Assembly: GCA_002304505.1 (NCBI GenBank)
Contig: NCEH01000001.1
Coordinates: 62,001 to 126,000 of the forward strand
Direction of reading: 5' to 3'
DNA length: 64,000 nt
Source: Rhizobiales bacterium 32-66-11
GTDB lineage: Bacteria; Pseudomonadota; Alphaproteobacteria; Rhizobiales; Xanthobacteraceae
Shown: one piece after another, positions 43,145 to 51,701 of the stretch
How the letters are laid out: every line of letters begins with the position of its first letter
Numbering within the stretch: position 1 is the first letter of the stretch
Made by a program: the position numbers and the translations under genes
Notes under the pieces: generated by a model
Told to the model about the DNA's origin: nothing
What the model saw: only the letters and a program-made list of their open reading frames with translations
Database searches by the model: none

Positions 43145-43963
43145 ATGAAAGCCATCGACGCACGCACCCTTCATGCGGGGATCGGGGCCGCTGACGGCAT
43201 CAATCTGGTGGATGCAGGCCTGCATGTGCCGGATTGTGACACCTTCGCTGCGGCCGCGCCTCACGACGGGCAATGGGCGCAATTCCTGGCGCGCACTCTG
43301 CTCCGGCGCATGGATCTGACGGGCACGTCCGCCGCCATGATCAGCATGCCCGCGCCGGCGCTCCTGTGCGATGTCCAATGGATCGTGACGCGGGCCCCCG
43401 CCCGCTTGCGGGCGGTGGTTCCCGGCAATGTCTGGCTCGACGCGGCACCCTTGGCGCAGATGGCCCGGCACGGAGTGGTGGCGGTTTCCATCGATGGCGC
43501 AAGCCTCGCCGCCGCGGGGCAGGCTGCCGCCGGCGCGCTGATGCGGCGCCTCGGCGCCTTCGGGCTGCACCTCCAGCTTTCCGGACCCGAGGCGCGCCGC
43601 GCGTTGCCGTTCGCGCTTGGACACGCCGTACCCGTTGTCATCGATTACGGCATCGGCGATGAGGGGGAGAGTGGTGGCTCGCCCGAGATCGAGCCGGTCG
43701 GCCACGCCGATTTGTGGCTGCGCTTGCGGCTGTCCCGAGCGGCCAGCCCGCTGGCCGTGGAGCGCGCGGGGCGCCGTCTGAGGGCCCATTGTCCGCAGCG
43801 CATGGTCTGGGCTGGCGGCTCCGCCGGGCCGGGCGCCATTCTTTCCGCTTTGCCGATCCTGATTCCCGACGGGACTGCGCTGGCGGGCGTGCTCGGCGCC
43901 AATGCCCGCTGGCTCGCCTTCGGTGCCGATCTCGATTGGGACGAGTTCGGCGACGCCGCCTGA
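43145..43963 (+). CDS. Amidohydrolase-like TIM-barrel protein lacking canonical metal ligands
   Basis: A 272-residue protein from ATG 43145 (GGAAGAC just upstream). Regions such as HGVVAVSID, GLHLQLSG, VPVVIDYGIGD and the C-terminal VLGANARWLAFG line up in order with amidohydrolase family 2 (LigI-like) enzymes, whose C-terminus normally reads RVLVDNPARLYGF. The expected N-terminal H-x-H metal pair is absent, and the usual GSDWPH near the end is replaced by WAGGSAGPG. So it may be a catalytically changed or dead paralogue. It lies 156 bases before the GT39 gene on the same strand; a link is uncertain. Confidence 0.6.
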   Translation: MKAIDARTLHAGIGAADGINLVDAGLHVPDCDTFAAAAPHDGQWAQFLARTLLRRMDLTGTSAAMISMPAPALLCDVQWIVTRAPARLRAVVPGNVWLDAAPLAQMARHGVVAVSIDGASLAAAGQAAAGALMRRLGAFGLHLQLSGPEARRALPFALGHAVPVVIDYGIGDEGESGGSPEIEPVGHADLWLRLRLSRAASPLAVERAGRRLRAHCPQRMVWAGGSAGPGAILSALPILIPDGTALAGVLGANARWLAFGADLDWDEFGDAA

Positions 43964-44118
43964 GGCCAAATGGGGCGGAGCGCCATTCTTCCGCCCATCT
44001 GCTCCGCCAGTTCAGGCTCAGGGGAACATGGTCGTGGCCAAGCGGGGAGGTGGCTCTTTCCGGCGCGGGCGTTTCTGCTATGGTCCCGCGCCCTGAACGA
44101 CCGGACCCGACTGAACGC

Positions 44119-45849
44119 ATGGCCATTTCCGAGCCCGCCGGCACGCGCCGCACCCGGGCCATCGATATTGGGACCTTCCTGAGCGAAGGCCTCGATCGCA
44201 TGGCCGCAAGCCATGCGCGCGCCGTGCTCGCGCTGGTGGTGGTGGCTCTGCTCGCCTTCATACCGGGCATTTCCACCATCTCGCCCATCGACCGGGACGA
44301 AGCGCGCTTCGCCCAGGCCACCAAGCAGATGCTGGAAACCGGGAATTATGTGGACATCCGCTTCCACGATCAGGTGCGATACAAGAAGCCGGCCGGCATT
44401 CATTGGCTCCAGGCCGCGAGTGTGACCATGGCGGAGGCCGTTGTCGGCCCGTCGGCGCGCTCCTCCATTCTCTTTTATCGCCTGCCGTCCTTGTTCGCCG
44501 CCATCGGCGCCGTGCTGCTGACCTATTGGGCGGCGCTGAATTTCGTGTCGCGGCGCGGCGCCCTGCTGGCCGGTCTCATGATGGCGAGCTGCGTGCTGCT
44601 GGGGGTGGAAGCGCGCCTCGCCAAGACCGACGCCATGCTGCTGTTCACCACGCTGTGCTCCATGGCGGCGTTGGCGCGAATCTATGTGCGGCCCGACAGC
44701 GACAGGACGCGCGATTTCGGCTGGGCGGCGCTTTTCTGGACCGGGCTCGGCGTCGGCATCATGATCAAGGGGCCCATGGCGCCGCTGTTCGTGGGCCTGC
44801 CGATCCTGGTTCTGGTGATCATCGAGCGGTCCGGCGGTTTCCTTCGGCGGTTGAAGCCGCTGCCCGGGCTGGCCTGGTGCGCGCTGATCTGCCTGCCGTG
44901 GTTCATCGCTATTTATTTCGTCACCAACGGCGCCTTCTACAAGCTCGCGGTCGGCGTCGACATGCTGGGCAAGGTTACGGACGGGCAGGAGGGGCATTGG
45001 GGCCCGCCGGGCACCTATCTGCTCGCCATGTGGGGCACTTTCTGGCCTGCGATCGCGTTGGTGGCCATGGCGGTGCCATTTGCCTGGCGCGCCCGCAAGG
45101 ATCGGGCGGTGCGCTTTCTGCTGGCCTGGGTCGTCCCCGCCTGGATCGTGTTCGAGATCACCGCGACCAAGCTGCCGCATTATGTGCTGCCGCTCTATCC
45201 CGGCCTTGCCATCCTCGCCGCTCTGGCCATGGAGCGCGGCGCGCTCGCGGGGCAGGGGCGGCGGATGCGGGATTTCGCCAATCTCTGGCCGATCCTCGGC
45301 GGCCTGTTGTTCATCGTGCTCGTCGTCGGCTTCCATTATCTCGGCAGTGGGCTGGCGCTCGCCGCCTGGCCGCTGCTGGCGGTGGCGGTGGTGCTGCTGG
45401 TGATCGCCGCGCGCAGCATCGCAGTTCCGGGCCCACAGGCGGCCTTCCTCGTCGCGGTGCTGGGCGCCCTGTTTCTGTATTGGGGCGTGTTCGGGGTGCT
45501 GCTGCCACAGATGCGCGGCGTTTGGATTTCCGAGCGCCTCGCCGAGATCGTGCGCGAAAGCGGCTGCCCGGCAGCCAATGTCGCGACCGTTCCCTATCAG
45601 GAGCCAAGCCTCGTGTTCCTTGTGGGGACGGATATCAAGTTCACCGATCCCCATCAGGCCGGCGACCTGCTCAAGAAGGGCGGCTGCGCGATCGCCTTCA
45701 TCGGCGCGGACATGAAGCCGCTGTTCGAGGCCCATGCCCGCGATATCGGGCTGGCCTACCGCGCCACCGCGACCGTGGACGGCTTCACCTATAATGGCGG
45801 GCGCAAAGTGAGCATCACCGCCTACCAGCCGGCGGAGGGCACGCCATGA
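44119..45849 (+). CDS. Glycosyltransferase family 39 (ArnT-like) membrane protein
   Basis: A 576-residue inner-membrane transferase with about 11-12 transmembrane helices (first at residues 36-54) and a C-terminal periplasmic domain of about 130 residues. The acidic motif PIDRDEARFAQ after TM1 is the conserved Asp-Glu site of GT39/ArnT enzymes that move a sugar from undecaprenyl phosphate to lipid A or a glycan in the periplasm. KKPAGIHWLQAAS matches the second ArnT block. ATG 44119 lacks a strong ribosome site; an ATG at 44080 is in frame. It overlaps the PAP2 gene by 4 bases and heads a four-gene cassette. Confidence 0.9.
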   Translation: MAISEPAGTRRTRAIDIGTFLSEGLDRMAASHARAVLALVVVALLAFIPGISTISPIDRDEARFAQATKQMLETGNYVDIRFHDQVRYKKPAGIHWLQAASVTMAEAVVGPSARSSILFYRLPSLFAAIGAVLLTYWAALNFVSRRGALLAGLMMASCVLLGVEARLAKTDAMLLFTTLCSMAALARIYVRPDSDRTRDFGWAALFWTGLGVGIMIKGPMAPLFVGLPILVLVIIERSGGFLRRLKPLPGLAWCALICLPWFIAIYFVTNGAFYKLAVGVDMLGKVTDGQEGHWGPPGTYLLAMWGTFWPAIALVAMAVPFAWRARKDRAVRFLLAWVVPAWIVFEITATKLPHYVLPLYPGLAILAALAMERGALAGQGRRMRDFANLWPILGGLLFIVLVVGFHYLGSGLALAAWPLLAVAVVLLVIAARSIAVPGPQAAFLVAVLGALFLYWGVFGVLLPQMRGVWISERLAEIVRESGCPAANVATVPYQEPSLVFLVGTDIKFTDPHQAGDLLKKGGCAIAFIGADMKPLFEAHARDIGLAYRATATVDGFTYNGGRKVSITAYQPAEGTP

Positions 45850-46751
45850 CCGCCGTTGCGCCACGGGAGAGCCGGGCCCCTGTCCGCCTTGCGCGCATTT
45901 TCGCCGATCTTCAGGCGGTATTCGCGAGCCTGCTCGCCGCGTGGCGCTATCTTTGGACGCGTCCCGTACGGGGGCCGCGTCCACGGATCGGGCTTGCGGG
46001 GGCTGTGGAAGGGGTGTCCCTCGCCATCCTCGTGGTGAGCCTGATCGCCGCCTTGATGATCTTGGTGGACCCGCTGATCCCGGGCCTGCGGCTCAAGACG
46101 CCGATGGTCGTAGTGCATTTCTTCGAGCGGATCACCGCCCTCGGGCTCGGGGGCGTGATTCTGTGGCCGCTCGGCCTTGCCTTGCTGGGCGTGCTCGCGC
46201 TGAAGCCTCGTCTCGACGACATGGGCCGGCGCATCGCGGCCGCTGTGGTCGCGCGGGTCGGCTTCGTATTCCTCAATGTCGCCGGCGTCGGGCTCGCTGT
46301 GCTGGTGGTGAAATATCTGCTCGGCCGGGCGCGGCCCTATATGGCGCTTCATCTCACCGGGCCGAACGCGCAGCTGACGTTCGACTGGTTCGCCATGCGC
46401 GCCAGCTTCTCCTCTTTTCCCTCCGGACACAGCACCGTGGTGTTCGCCGTGGCTCTGGCCTTCGCCGCCCTCTTCCCCCGCGCACGCGGCGCATTGATTG
46501 CGGTCGCGACGCTCGTCGGCATATCGCGTGTGGTGCTCGGCTCGCATTATCCCAGCGATGTGCTTGCAGGCGCGGCGCTGGCCAGCGTTTCGACCATCCT
46601 CCTGGTAAAGCTGTTTGCGGCGCGCCGTCTGGTCTTTGCCGTGGCTGGAGACGGCACCATCCGCCCCATGGCGGGGCCGGGCGCCCGCAGGCTCGCCCGC
46701 CTTATCCCTAAATCCGCACGCATGTCCGCGCTCGAAGAGGCGAGATCTTGA
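45846..46751 (+). CDS. PAP2 family phosphatase (membrane)
   Basis: A 301-residue integral membrane phosphatase. All three PAP2 motifs are present: K-x6-RP as KYLLGRARP near residue 155, PSGH in SSFPSGHST near 195, and SR-x5-H-x3-D as SRVVLGSHYPSD near 233. Five or six transmembrane helices are predicted. The family includes LpxE/LpxF-type lipid A phosphatases and undecaprenyl-pyrophosphate phosphatases; its place between GT39 and GT2 genes supports an envelope-lipid role. Its ATG overlaps the GT39 stop (ATGA). Confidence 0.9.
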   Translation: MTAVAPRESRAPVRLARIFADLQAVFASLLAAWRYLWTRPVRGPRPRIGLAGAVEGVSLAILVVSLIAALMILVDPLIPGLRLKTPMVVVHFFERITALGLGGVILWPLGLALLGVLALKPRLDDMGRRIAAAVVARVGFVFLNVAGVGLAVLVVKYLLGRARPYMALHLTGPNAQLTFDWFAMRASFSSFPSGHSTVVFAVALAFAALFPRARGALIAVATLVGISRVVLGSHYPSDVLAGAALASVSTILLVKLFAARRLVFAVAGDGTIRPMAGPGARRLARLIPKSARMSALEEARS

Positions 46752-47503
46752 ATTCCCCCGCGCCCAATCCCACGCACAATCCCCGCCTTTCGGTCGTCAT
46801 CTCGGTCAAGGATGAGGCGGAGAACATCGCGCCCCTGGTTGCGGAGATCGACGCCGCGCTCAAGGAGCCGTTCGAGCTGATCTTCGTGGACGACGGTTCC
46901 GCCGACGATACGTTGGCACAGCTCAACGCCGTCGCCGCGACACGGCCTTATGTCCGCATTCTGCGCCATGCCAAGGCATGCGGGAAATCCGCCGGCGTCA
47001 ACACCGGTGCCTGGGCGGCGACCGGCGAGATCCTTTTGCTGCTCGACGGCGACGGGCAGAACAATCCGATCTATCTGCCGGAGCTGCTGCGCACGCTGGA
47101 CGAGGGCGGCCCGCGCGTCGGCATGGCGCAGGGCGAGCGGCAGGGGCGCAAGGACACCGCCTTCAAGCGCGTCCAATCGCGCATCGCGAATGCGGTGCGG
47201 GGGGGATTGCTGCAGGACGGAACCAAGGATACAGGGTGCGGCCTGAAAGTCGTGCGGCGCGAACTCTATCTGCGGCTGCCGGTATTTGATGGGCTTCACC
47301 GCTTCACGCCCGCGCTTGTCGCACGTGAAGGGTATCGCGTCGTGACATATCCGGTGGTGGACCGTCCGCGCTGGCACGGTAAATCCAAATATGGCTTCTT
47401 CGACCGCCTATGGGTCGGCATCGCCGATCTGCTCGGGGTCTGGTGGCTGATCCGGCGCCGTCGCGTGCCGGAACTGGTTGAGGTTGATCCGAATGCTCGT
47501 TGA
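46748..47503 (+). CDS. Glycosyltransferase family 2, dolichyl-phosphate-mannose-synthase-like
   Basis: A 251-residue GT-A enzyme. It has VVISVKDEAENI, the nucleotide-sugar motif FVDDGSADDT, the second acidic motif LLDGDGQNNP and RWHGKSKYG, typical of DPM1/ArnC-like synthases that make polyprenyl-phosphate sugars. It lacks the pair of C-terminal TM helices of ArnC; one amphipathic or membrane segment (DLLGVWWLIRRR) ends the protein. The start is TTG at 46748, overlapping the PAP2 stop by 4 bases, with GAGGCGAGA upstream. It probably supplies the donor lipid used by the GT39 enzyme. Confidence 0.9.
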   Translation: MNSPAPNPTHNPRLSVVISVKDEAENIAPLVAEIDAALKEPFELIFVDDGSADDTLAQLNAVAATRPYVRILRHAKACGKSAGVNTGAWAATGEILLLLDGDGQNNPIYLPELLRTLDEGGPRVGMAQGERQGRKDTAFKRVQSRIANAVRGGLLQDGTKDTGCGLKVVRRELYLRLPVFDGLHRFTPALVAREGYRVVTYPVVDRPRWHGKSKYGFFDRLWVGIADLLGVWWLIRRRRVPELVEVDPNAR

Positions 47504-47825
47504 ACTGGTTCAGGCCGCCGGGGATTATCTGCACGACGTGTTCGTGACGCAGCTTGATTGGTGGGTTGTCCTCGGGTTCGTCGCCCAGATCCTGTTCACC
47601 ATGCGGTTCGTGGTGCAGTGGCTTGCGAGCGAGCGGGCCGGGCGATCGGTGATCCCGTTCGCGTTCTGGACCTTCTCGCTCGGCGGCGGCACGCTGCTGC
47701 TGGTCTATGCCCTGTATCGCAAGGACCCGGTGTTCATCGCCGGGCAGGCGCTCTCGACCTTCATCTACATCCGCAACCTGCAATTCGCGCTGCGCGAGCG
47801 CCGGGCGGATCGCGCCGCGACCTGA
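47493..47825 (+). CDS. Lipid-A-disaccharide synthase N-terminal domain (LAB_N) membrane protein
   Basis: A 110-residue membrane protein with three helices (about 27-45, 58-78 and 84-101). WVVLGFVAQILFTMRFVVQW and the ending GQALSTFIYIRNLQFAL are the LAB_N (LpxB N-terminal-like) signature. The ATG at 47493 overlaps the GT2 stop by 11 bases and has GAGG upstream. In other bacteria LAB_N proteins also follow GT2/GT39/PAP2 genes and are thought to act in lipid-linked sugar handling, perhaps as small flippases (inference). Confidence 0.88.
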   Translation: MLVELVQAAGDYLHDVFVTQLDWWVVLGFVAQILFTMRFVVQWLASERAGRSVIPFAFWTFSLGGGTLLLVYALYRKDPVFIAGQALSTFIYIRNLQFALRERRADRAAT

Positions 47826-47850
47826 GGATCTGCAATTTCCCGCCTCCCAA

Positions 47851-47875
47851 CCCCTCCCCCAGCGCGGGAGAGGGG
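47851..47875. terminator. Hairpin between convergent envelope cassette and metC
   Basis: CCCCTCCC and GGGAGAGGGG form an imperfect stem around AGCGC in the 66-base gap between two convergent genes. It could terminate both transcripts, but there is no clear U-run on the plus strand. Confidence 0.35.
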
Positions 47876-47891
47876 ATCGGAAAGCGCGCGC

Positions 47892-49070
47892 TTATGCCAC
47901 CGACATCTTCGCGAACGCCTGCTCCAGGTCCGCCATGAGGTCGGCGGTATTTTCCAGGCCGATATGCAGGCGGATCGCGGGGCCTTCCGCTTGCCATTGG
48001 GTGGCCGTGCGATAGCTGGTGCAATCGAACGCGATGATGAGGCTTTCATAGCCGCCCCAGGAATAGCCCATGCCGAAATGCACCAGCGCGTCGAAGAAGG
48101 CCGCCAGCGCCTGATCCGAAACCGGATTGAGGATCGCGCTGAACAGGCCCGAGGATCCCTTGAAGTCGCGCTTCCAGATCGCATGGCCGGGGTCGCTCTC
48201 GAGCGCAGGATGCAGCACGCGGGAGACCTGCGGCAGGCTCTGCATCCAGCGCGCCACCTTCAGCGCGGACTCTTGATGCCGCTCCAGCCGCACCGCGAGC
48301 GTGCGCAGGCCACGCGATCCGAGCGCGGCATCGTCGGGGCTGATGCAGATCCCCATGTCCCCGTGCAAATCGTGCACACGCTTCCAGCTTGGTCCCACAG
48401 CGGAGATGGTGCCGAGATTGAGGTCGGCATGCCCGCCGATATATTTCGTGCCCGCCTGGATCGAGATATCCACGCCGAAATCATGCGGCCTGAAGAACAA
48501 GGGCGTCGCCCAGGTGTTGTCGATCAGCGTGGTGATGCCGCGGGCGCGGGCGACGGCGGTAATGGCCGGGATGTCTTGCATCTCGAAGCTTTGGGAACCG
48601 GGTGCTTCGAGGAAGATGGCGCGCGTGTTGTCCCGAAAAAGTGTGTGGATGTCGGCGCCGATCAGGGGATCGTAATAGCTTGTCTCCACGCCCATTTTCT
48701 TCAGCACGGTGTCGCAGAAGCGGCGAGTGGGATAATAGGCGGTGTCCACCATCAGCAGATGGTCGCCCGCCGAAAGGGCGCTGAGCAAGGCGATCGAGCA
48801 AGCCGAGAGACCCGAAGGGGTCAGGACCACCCCATCGGAGCCTTCCAGGGCTTTCAGGGCTGTTTCAAGCGCCTCGGTGGTCGGATTGCCGCGCCGGCCG
48901 TAGCTGTAGCGGCTGCGGTGGGCAGCCAGATCGGCATAGGTGGGATAGAGCACCGTCGAGCCGCGAACCACCGGCGGGTTGACGAAACCATCGAAACGGA
49001 ACGGGTCGCGGCCGAGGCGAACGACCTCGGTCTCTGGCGCGAAATTTGCTTTAACGTCGGTGGGCGTCAT
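47892..49070 (-). CDS. metC: Cystathionine beta-lyase
   Basis: A 392-residue Cys/Met-metabolism PLP enzyme. YSYGRRGNPTTEALE (about residues 55-69), TPSGLSACS and the PLP-lysine segment SIQAGTKYIGGHADL (lysine near 210) are diagnostic. The sequence is closest to the MetC-type group that cleaves cystathionine to homocysteine, pyruvate and ammonia; gamma-synthases and lyases of the same family cannot be fully excluded. I start at ATG 49070, which has GGAG 7 bases upstream. It is divergent from aapJ, and convergent with the LAB_N gene. Confidence 0.9.
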   Translation of the reverse strand: MTPTDVKANFAPETEVVRLGRDPFRFDGFVNPPVVRGSTVLYPTYADLAAHRSRYSYGRRGNPTTEALETALKALEGSDGVVLTPSGLSACSIALLSALSAGDHLLMVDTAYYPTRRFCDTVLKKMGVETSYYDPLIGADIHTLFRDNTRAIFLEAPGSQSFEMQDIPAITAVARARGITTLIDNTWATPLFFRPHDFGVDISIQAGTKYIGGHADLNLGTISAVGPSWKRVHDLHGDMGICISPDDAALGSRGLRTLAVRLERHQESALKVARWMQSLPQVSRVLHPALESDPGHAIWKRDFKGSSGLFSAILNPVSDQALAAFFDALVHFGMGYSWGGYESLIIAFDCTSYRTATQWQAEGPAIRLHIGLENTADLMADLEQAFAKMSVA

Positions 49071-49244
49071 CGGATGCTCCGAAATGCCTAATCCTGCATC
49101 TGCCCACGCACGCGGCATGCTATTGACCGTCCGGTCGCGAGGGATTGAGATGTATCCCATACGACGTCCCGGACAACGGCGTCGATCCCGAACCGCGGGA
49201 CGTTGTCCGATTGGCTTCAGGTGCAACAAGAGAAGGGACCTTCC

Positions 49245-50255
49245 GTGAAACGCATCCTGTGTGCAGTGGCTGGATTGATCGCGCTCGGCGTCGGCGCGGG
49301 GCATGCCGCGACGCTTGACGACGTAAAGGCGCGTGGCGCACTCAACTGCGGCGTGACCCAAGGATTGCCGGGATTCTCCAATCCCGACGACAAGGGCAAT
49401 TGGACCGGAATCGACGTGGATTTCTGCCGCGCTGTCGCGGCCGCCATCTTTGGTGATGCCACCAAGGTGAAATTCTCTCCCCTCTCGGCCAAGGATCGCT
49501 TCACCGCGCTCCAGTCGGGCGGCATCGACGTGCTCTCGCGCAACACCACCTGGACCATGTCGCGCGACACCACCCTCGGCTTCAACTTCGCCGGCGTGAT
49601 GTATTATGACGGCCAGGGCTTCCTGGTGCGCAAGTCGCTCAATCTCAAGTCCGTGAAGGACCTCGCGGGCGCCTCGATCTGCGTGCAGACCGGCACCACC
49701 AACGAGCTGAACGTTGGCGATTATTTCCGCACCAACAACCTCAAATATGAGCTGATCGCGTTCGCCACCATCGACGAGACGGTGAAGGCCTATGATTCCG
49801 GCCGTTGCGATGCCTTCACATCGGACCAGTCGCAGCTTTATTCGGTGCGGCTGAAGCTGACCAATGCCAATGACCACGTCGTGCTGCCGGAAGTGATCTC
49901 AAAGGAGCCCCTCGGCCCCCTGGTGCGCCATGGCGACGACCAGTGGTTCGACCTCATCAAGTGGACCTATTTCGTCCTGCTGAATGCCGAGGAACTCGGC
50001 GTCACCAGCAAGAACGTGGATGAGATGGTCAATTCCCAGAATCCCGAGATCAAGCGTCTGCTGGGCTCGGACGGCAAGTATGGCGAGGCGGTCGGCGTGC
50101 CCAACGATTGGGTCGTCAAGATCGTGAAGCAGGTCGGCAATTACGGCGAAATCTTCGACCGCAATCTCGGCCCGGCGACCCCGCTCGCCATCAATCGCGG
50201 CCTCAACAAGCTGTGGACCCAAGGCGGCCTTCAATACGGCATGCCCGTCCGCTGA
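49245..50255 (+). CDS. aapJ: General L-amino-acid ABC transporter, periplasmic binding protein AapJ
   Basis: A 336-residue binding protein. The signal peptide ends GHAA near residue 22. VKARGALNCGVTQGLPGFS, DIDVDFCRA-type text (GIDVDFCRAVAAAIF) and DVLSRNTTWTMSRDT are characteristic of AapJ/BztA. The start is GTG 49245, with AAGGGA about 6 bases upstream. It feeds broad-range L-amino acids to the AapQMP complex. A hairpin with the form of a leaky terminator follows, consistent with higher expression of the binding protein than of the membrane part. Confidence 0.94.
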   Translation: MKRILCAVAGLIALGVGAGHAATLDDVKARGALNCGVTQGLPGFSNPDDKGNWTGIDVDFCRAVAAAIFGDATKVKFSPLSAKDRFTALQSGGIDVLSRNTTWTMSRDTTLGFNFAGVMYYDGQGFLVRKSLNLKSVKDLAGASICVQTGTTNELNVGDYFRTNNLKYELIAFATIDETVKAYDSGRCDAFTSDQSQLYSVRLKLTNANDHVVLPEVISKEPLGPLVRHGDDQWFDLIKWTYFVLLNAEELGVTSKNVDEMVNSQNPEIKRLLGSDGKYGEAVGVPNDWVVKIVKQVGNYGEIFDRNLGPATPLAINRGLNKLWTQGGLQYGMPVR

Positions 50256-50262
50256 TGCGATG

Positions 50263-50295
50263 ATCCGGCGCCCCTGCGGGCGCCGGATTTCTTTC
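50263..50295 (+). terminator. Intercistronic hairpin between aapJ and aapQ
   Basis: ATCCGGCGCCC (50263-50273) and GGGCGCCGGAT (50278-50288) form a perfect 11-bp stem around CTGC, followed by TTCTTTC. Placed 7 bases after aapJ and 115 before aapQ, it probably acts as a partial terminator or 3' stabiliser. Confidence 0.7.
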
Positions 50296-50402
50296 GCCGG
50301 CCCCTCGGCGCCGGCATCGCTGCGGCTGGCGGCGGAACGACCTTTCTCCCATTTTTGCTTTTTCCCAAAGGGGCCGCAGAGTCCCGGATCTTGAGGGGCT
50401 AG

Positions 50403-51695
50403 ATGACAGACGCACGCTGGTCGGAGCCCGCTCCGACGCGCCGGCGATGGTCGTGGACCGACCCGGCGCTCCGTTCCGCAGTGATCCAGATCGCCTTGGG
50501 CATCGCGCTCATCTGGCTTGCCTGGTCGTTCTTCGCCAATGCCCAGGCCAACCTTGCCCGGCAGGGCATCGCCTCGGGCTTCGGCTTTCTCGACAATTCC
50601 GCCGGTTTCGGCATCACCCAGACGCTCATTCCCTATTCGGAATCCATGAGCTACGGCCGTGCCTTCCTGGTGGGCCTGCTCAACACCTTGCTGGTGGCCT
50701 TCCTCGGCATCATCCTCGCCACCATCCTCGGCTTTCTCGTGGGTGTCGCCCGCCTTTCCGAGAATGTGGTCATCAAGGCGCTTGCCTCCGCTTATGTGGA
50801 AGTCACGCGCAACCTGCCGCCGCTGTTCCAGATCCTGTTCTGGTACCTCGCGGTTCTGGCGGCCATGCCGAATCCGCGCCAGAGCTGGGGCTTCGGACTT
50901 CAACCCCTGTTCAATTTCCTCGCCGACAGCTTCGCCGGCATCGGCCTTGCGCCGGTTTCGTCGATGTTCCGGGCCTTGGCGGGCGACGTCGCGGGCCCGT
51001 CGGTGTTCGTGAACAATCGCGGCCTCGTGGTTCCCCGCCCGGTATTTGAAAGCGGCTTCGTCTGGGTGGTGGTGGCGTTCTTCGTCGCGATCGTCGCTTC
51101 GTTTTTGATTGCCCGTTGGGCCAAAGCGCGGCAATTGGCGACCGGCCAGCAATTCCCCGTGTTCTGGACCGGGTTCGGTCTCATCGTCGGCCTGCCGATC
51201 GTCGCATGCTTCGCCCTCGGCGTTCCGGTGACGCTGGAAACTCCGCATCTGCAAGGCTTCAACTTTGTCGGCGGAATCCGGGTGATCCCGGAATTCGTGT
51301 CGCTTCTGCTGGCCCTGTCGATCTACACCGCCGGCTTCATCGCCGAGATCGTGCGCGCCGGCATCCTGGCAGTGTCCAAGGGCCAGACCGAGGCGGCGAA
51401 ATCGCTCGGCCTGCGCTCGGGGCCGACGCTGCGTCTCGTGGTCATTCCTCAGGCGATGCGCGTGATCGTGCCGCCGCTGACCAGCCAATATCTCAACATC
51501 ACCAAGAATTCGACCCTGGGCGTGGCGGTGGGCTATCCAGACCTGTTCGCCATCTTCGCCGGCACCACCTTGAACCAGACCGGCCAGGCGATTGAAATCA
51601 TCGCCATCACCATGGCGGTCTACCTCGCCATCTCCATTCTCACCTCGGCGCTGATGGGCTGGTACAACAAGCGCGTCGCGCTCGTGGAACGGTGA
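50403..51695 (+). CDS. aapQ: General L-amino-acid ABC transporter permease AapQ
   Basis: A 430-residue permease with about eight transmembrane segments and the HisM-type inner-membrane component domain in its C-terminal half (EAAKSLGLRSGPTLRLVVIP is the EAA loop that contacts the ATPase, near residue 335). The long periplasmic loop between the N-terminal and C-terminal halves is the AapQ/BztB arrangement. The ATG follows GAGGGGC. aapM begins 6 bases downstream. Confidence 0.94.
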   Translation: MTDARWSEPAPTRRRWSWTDPALRSAVIQIALGIALIWLAWSFFANAQANLARQGIASGFGFLDNSAGFGITQTLIPYSESMSYGRAFLVGLLNTLLVAFLGIILATILGFLVGVARLSENVVIKALASAYVEVTRNLPPLFQILFWYLAVLAAMPNPRQSWGFGLQPLFNFLADSFAGIGLAPVSSMFRALAGDVAGPSVFVNNRGLVVPRPVFESGFVWVVVAFFVAIVASFLIARWAKARQLATGQQFPVFWTGFGLIVGLPIVACFALGVPVTLETPHLQGFNFVGGIRVIPEFVSLLLALSIYTAGFIAEIVRAGILAVSKGQTEAAKSLGLRSGPTLRLVVIPQAMRVIVPPLTSQYLNITKNSTLGVAVGYPDLFAIFAGTTLNQTGQAIEIIAITMAVYLAISILTSALMGWYNKRVALVER

Positions 51696-51701
51696 GGCGC
51701 C

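Noticed and set aside
43645..45984. A 779-codon minus-strand frame opposite the GT39 gene
   Set aside because: Low-complexity Gln/His/Arg text with no recognisable domain; sense frame is convincing.
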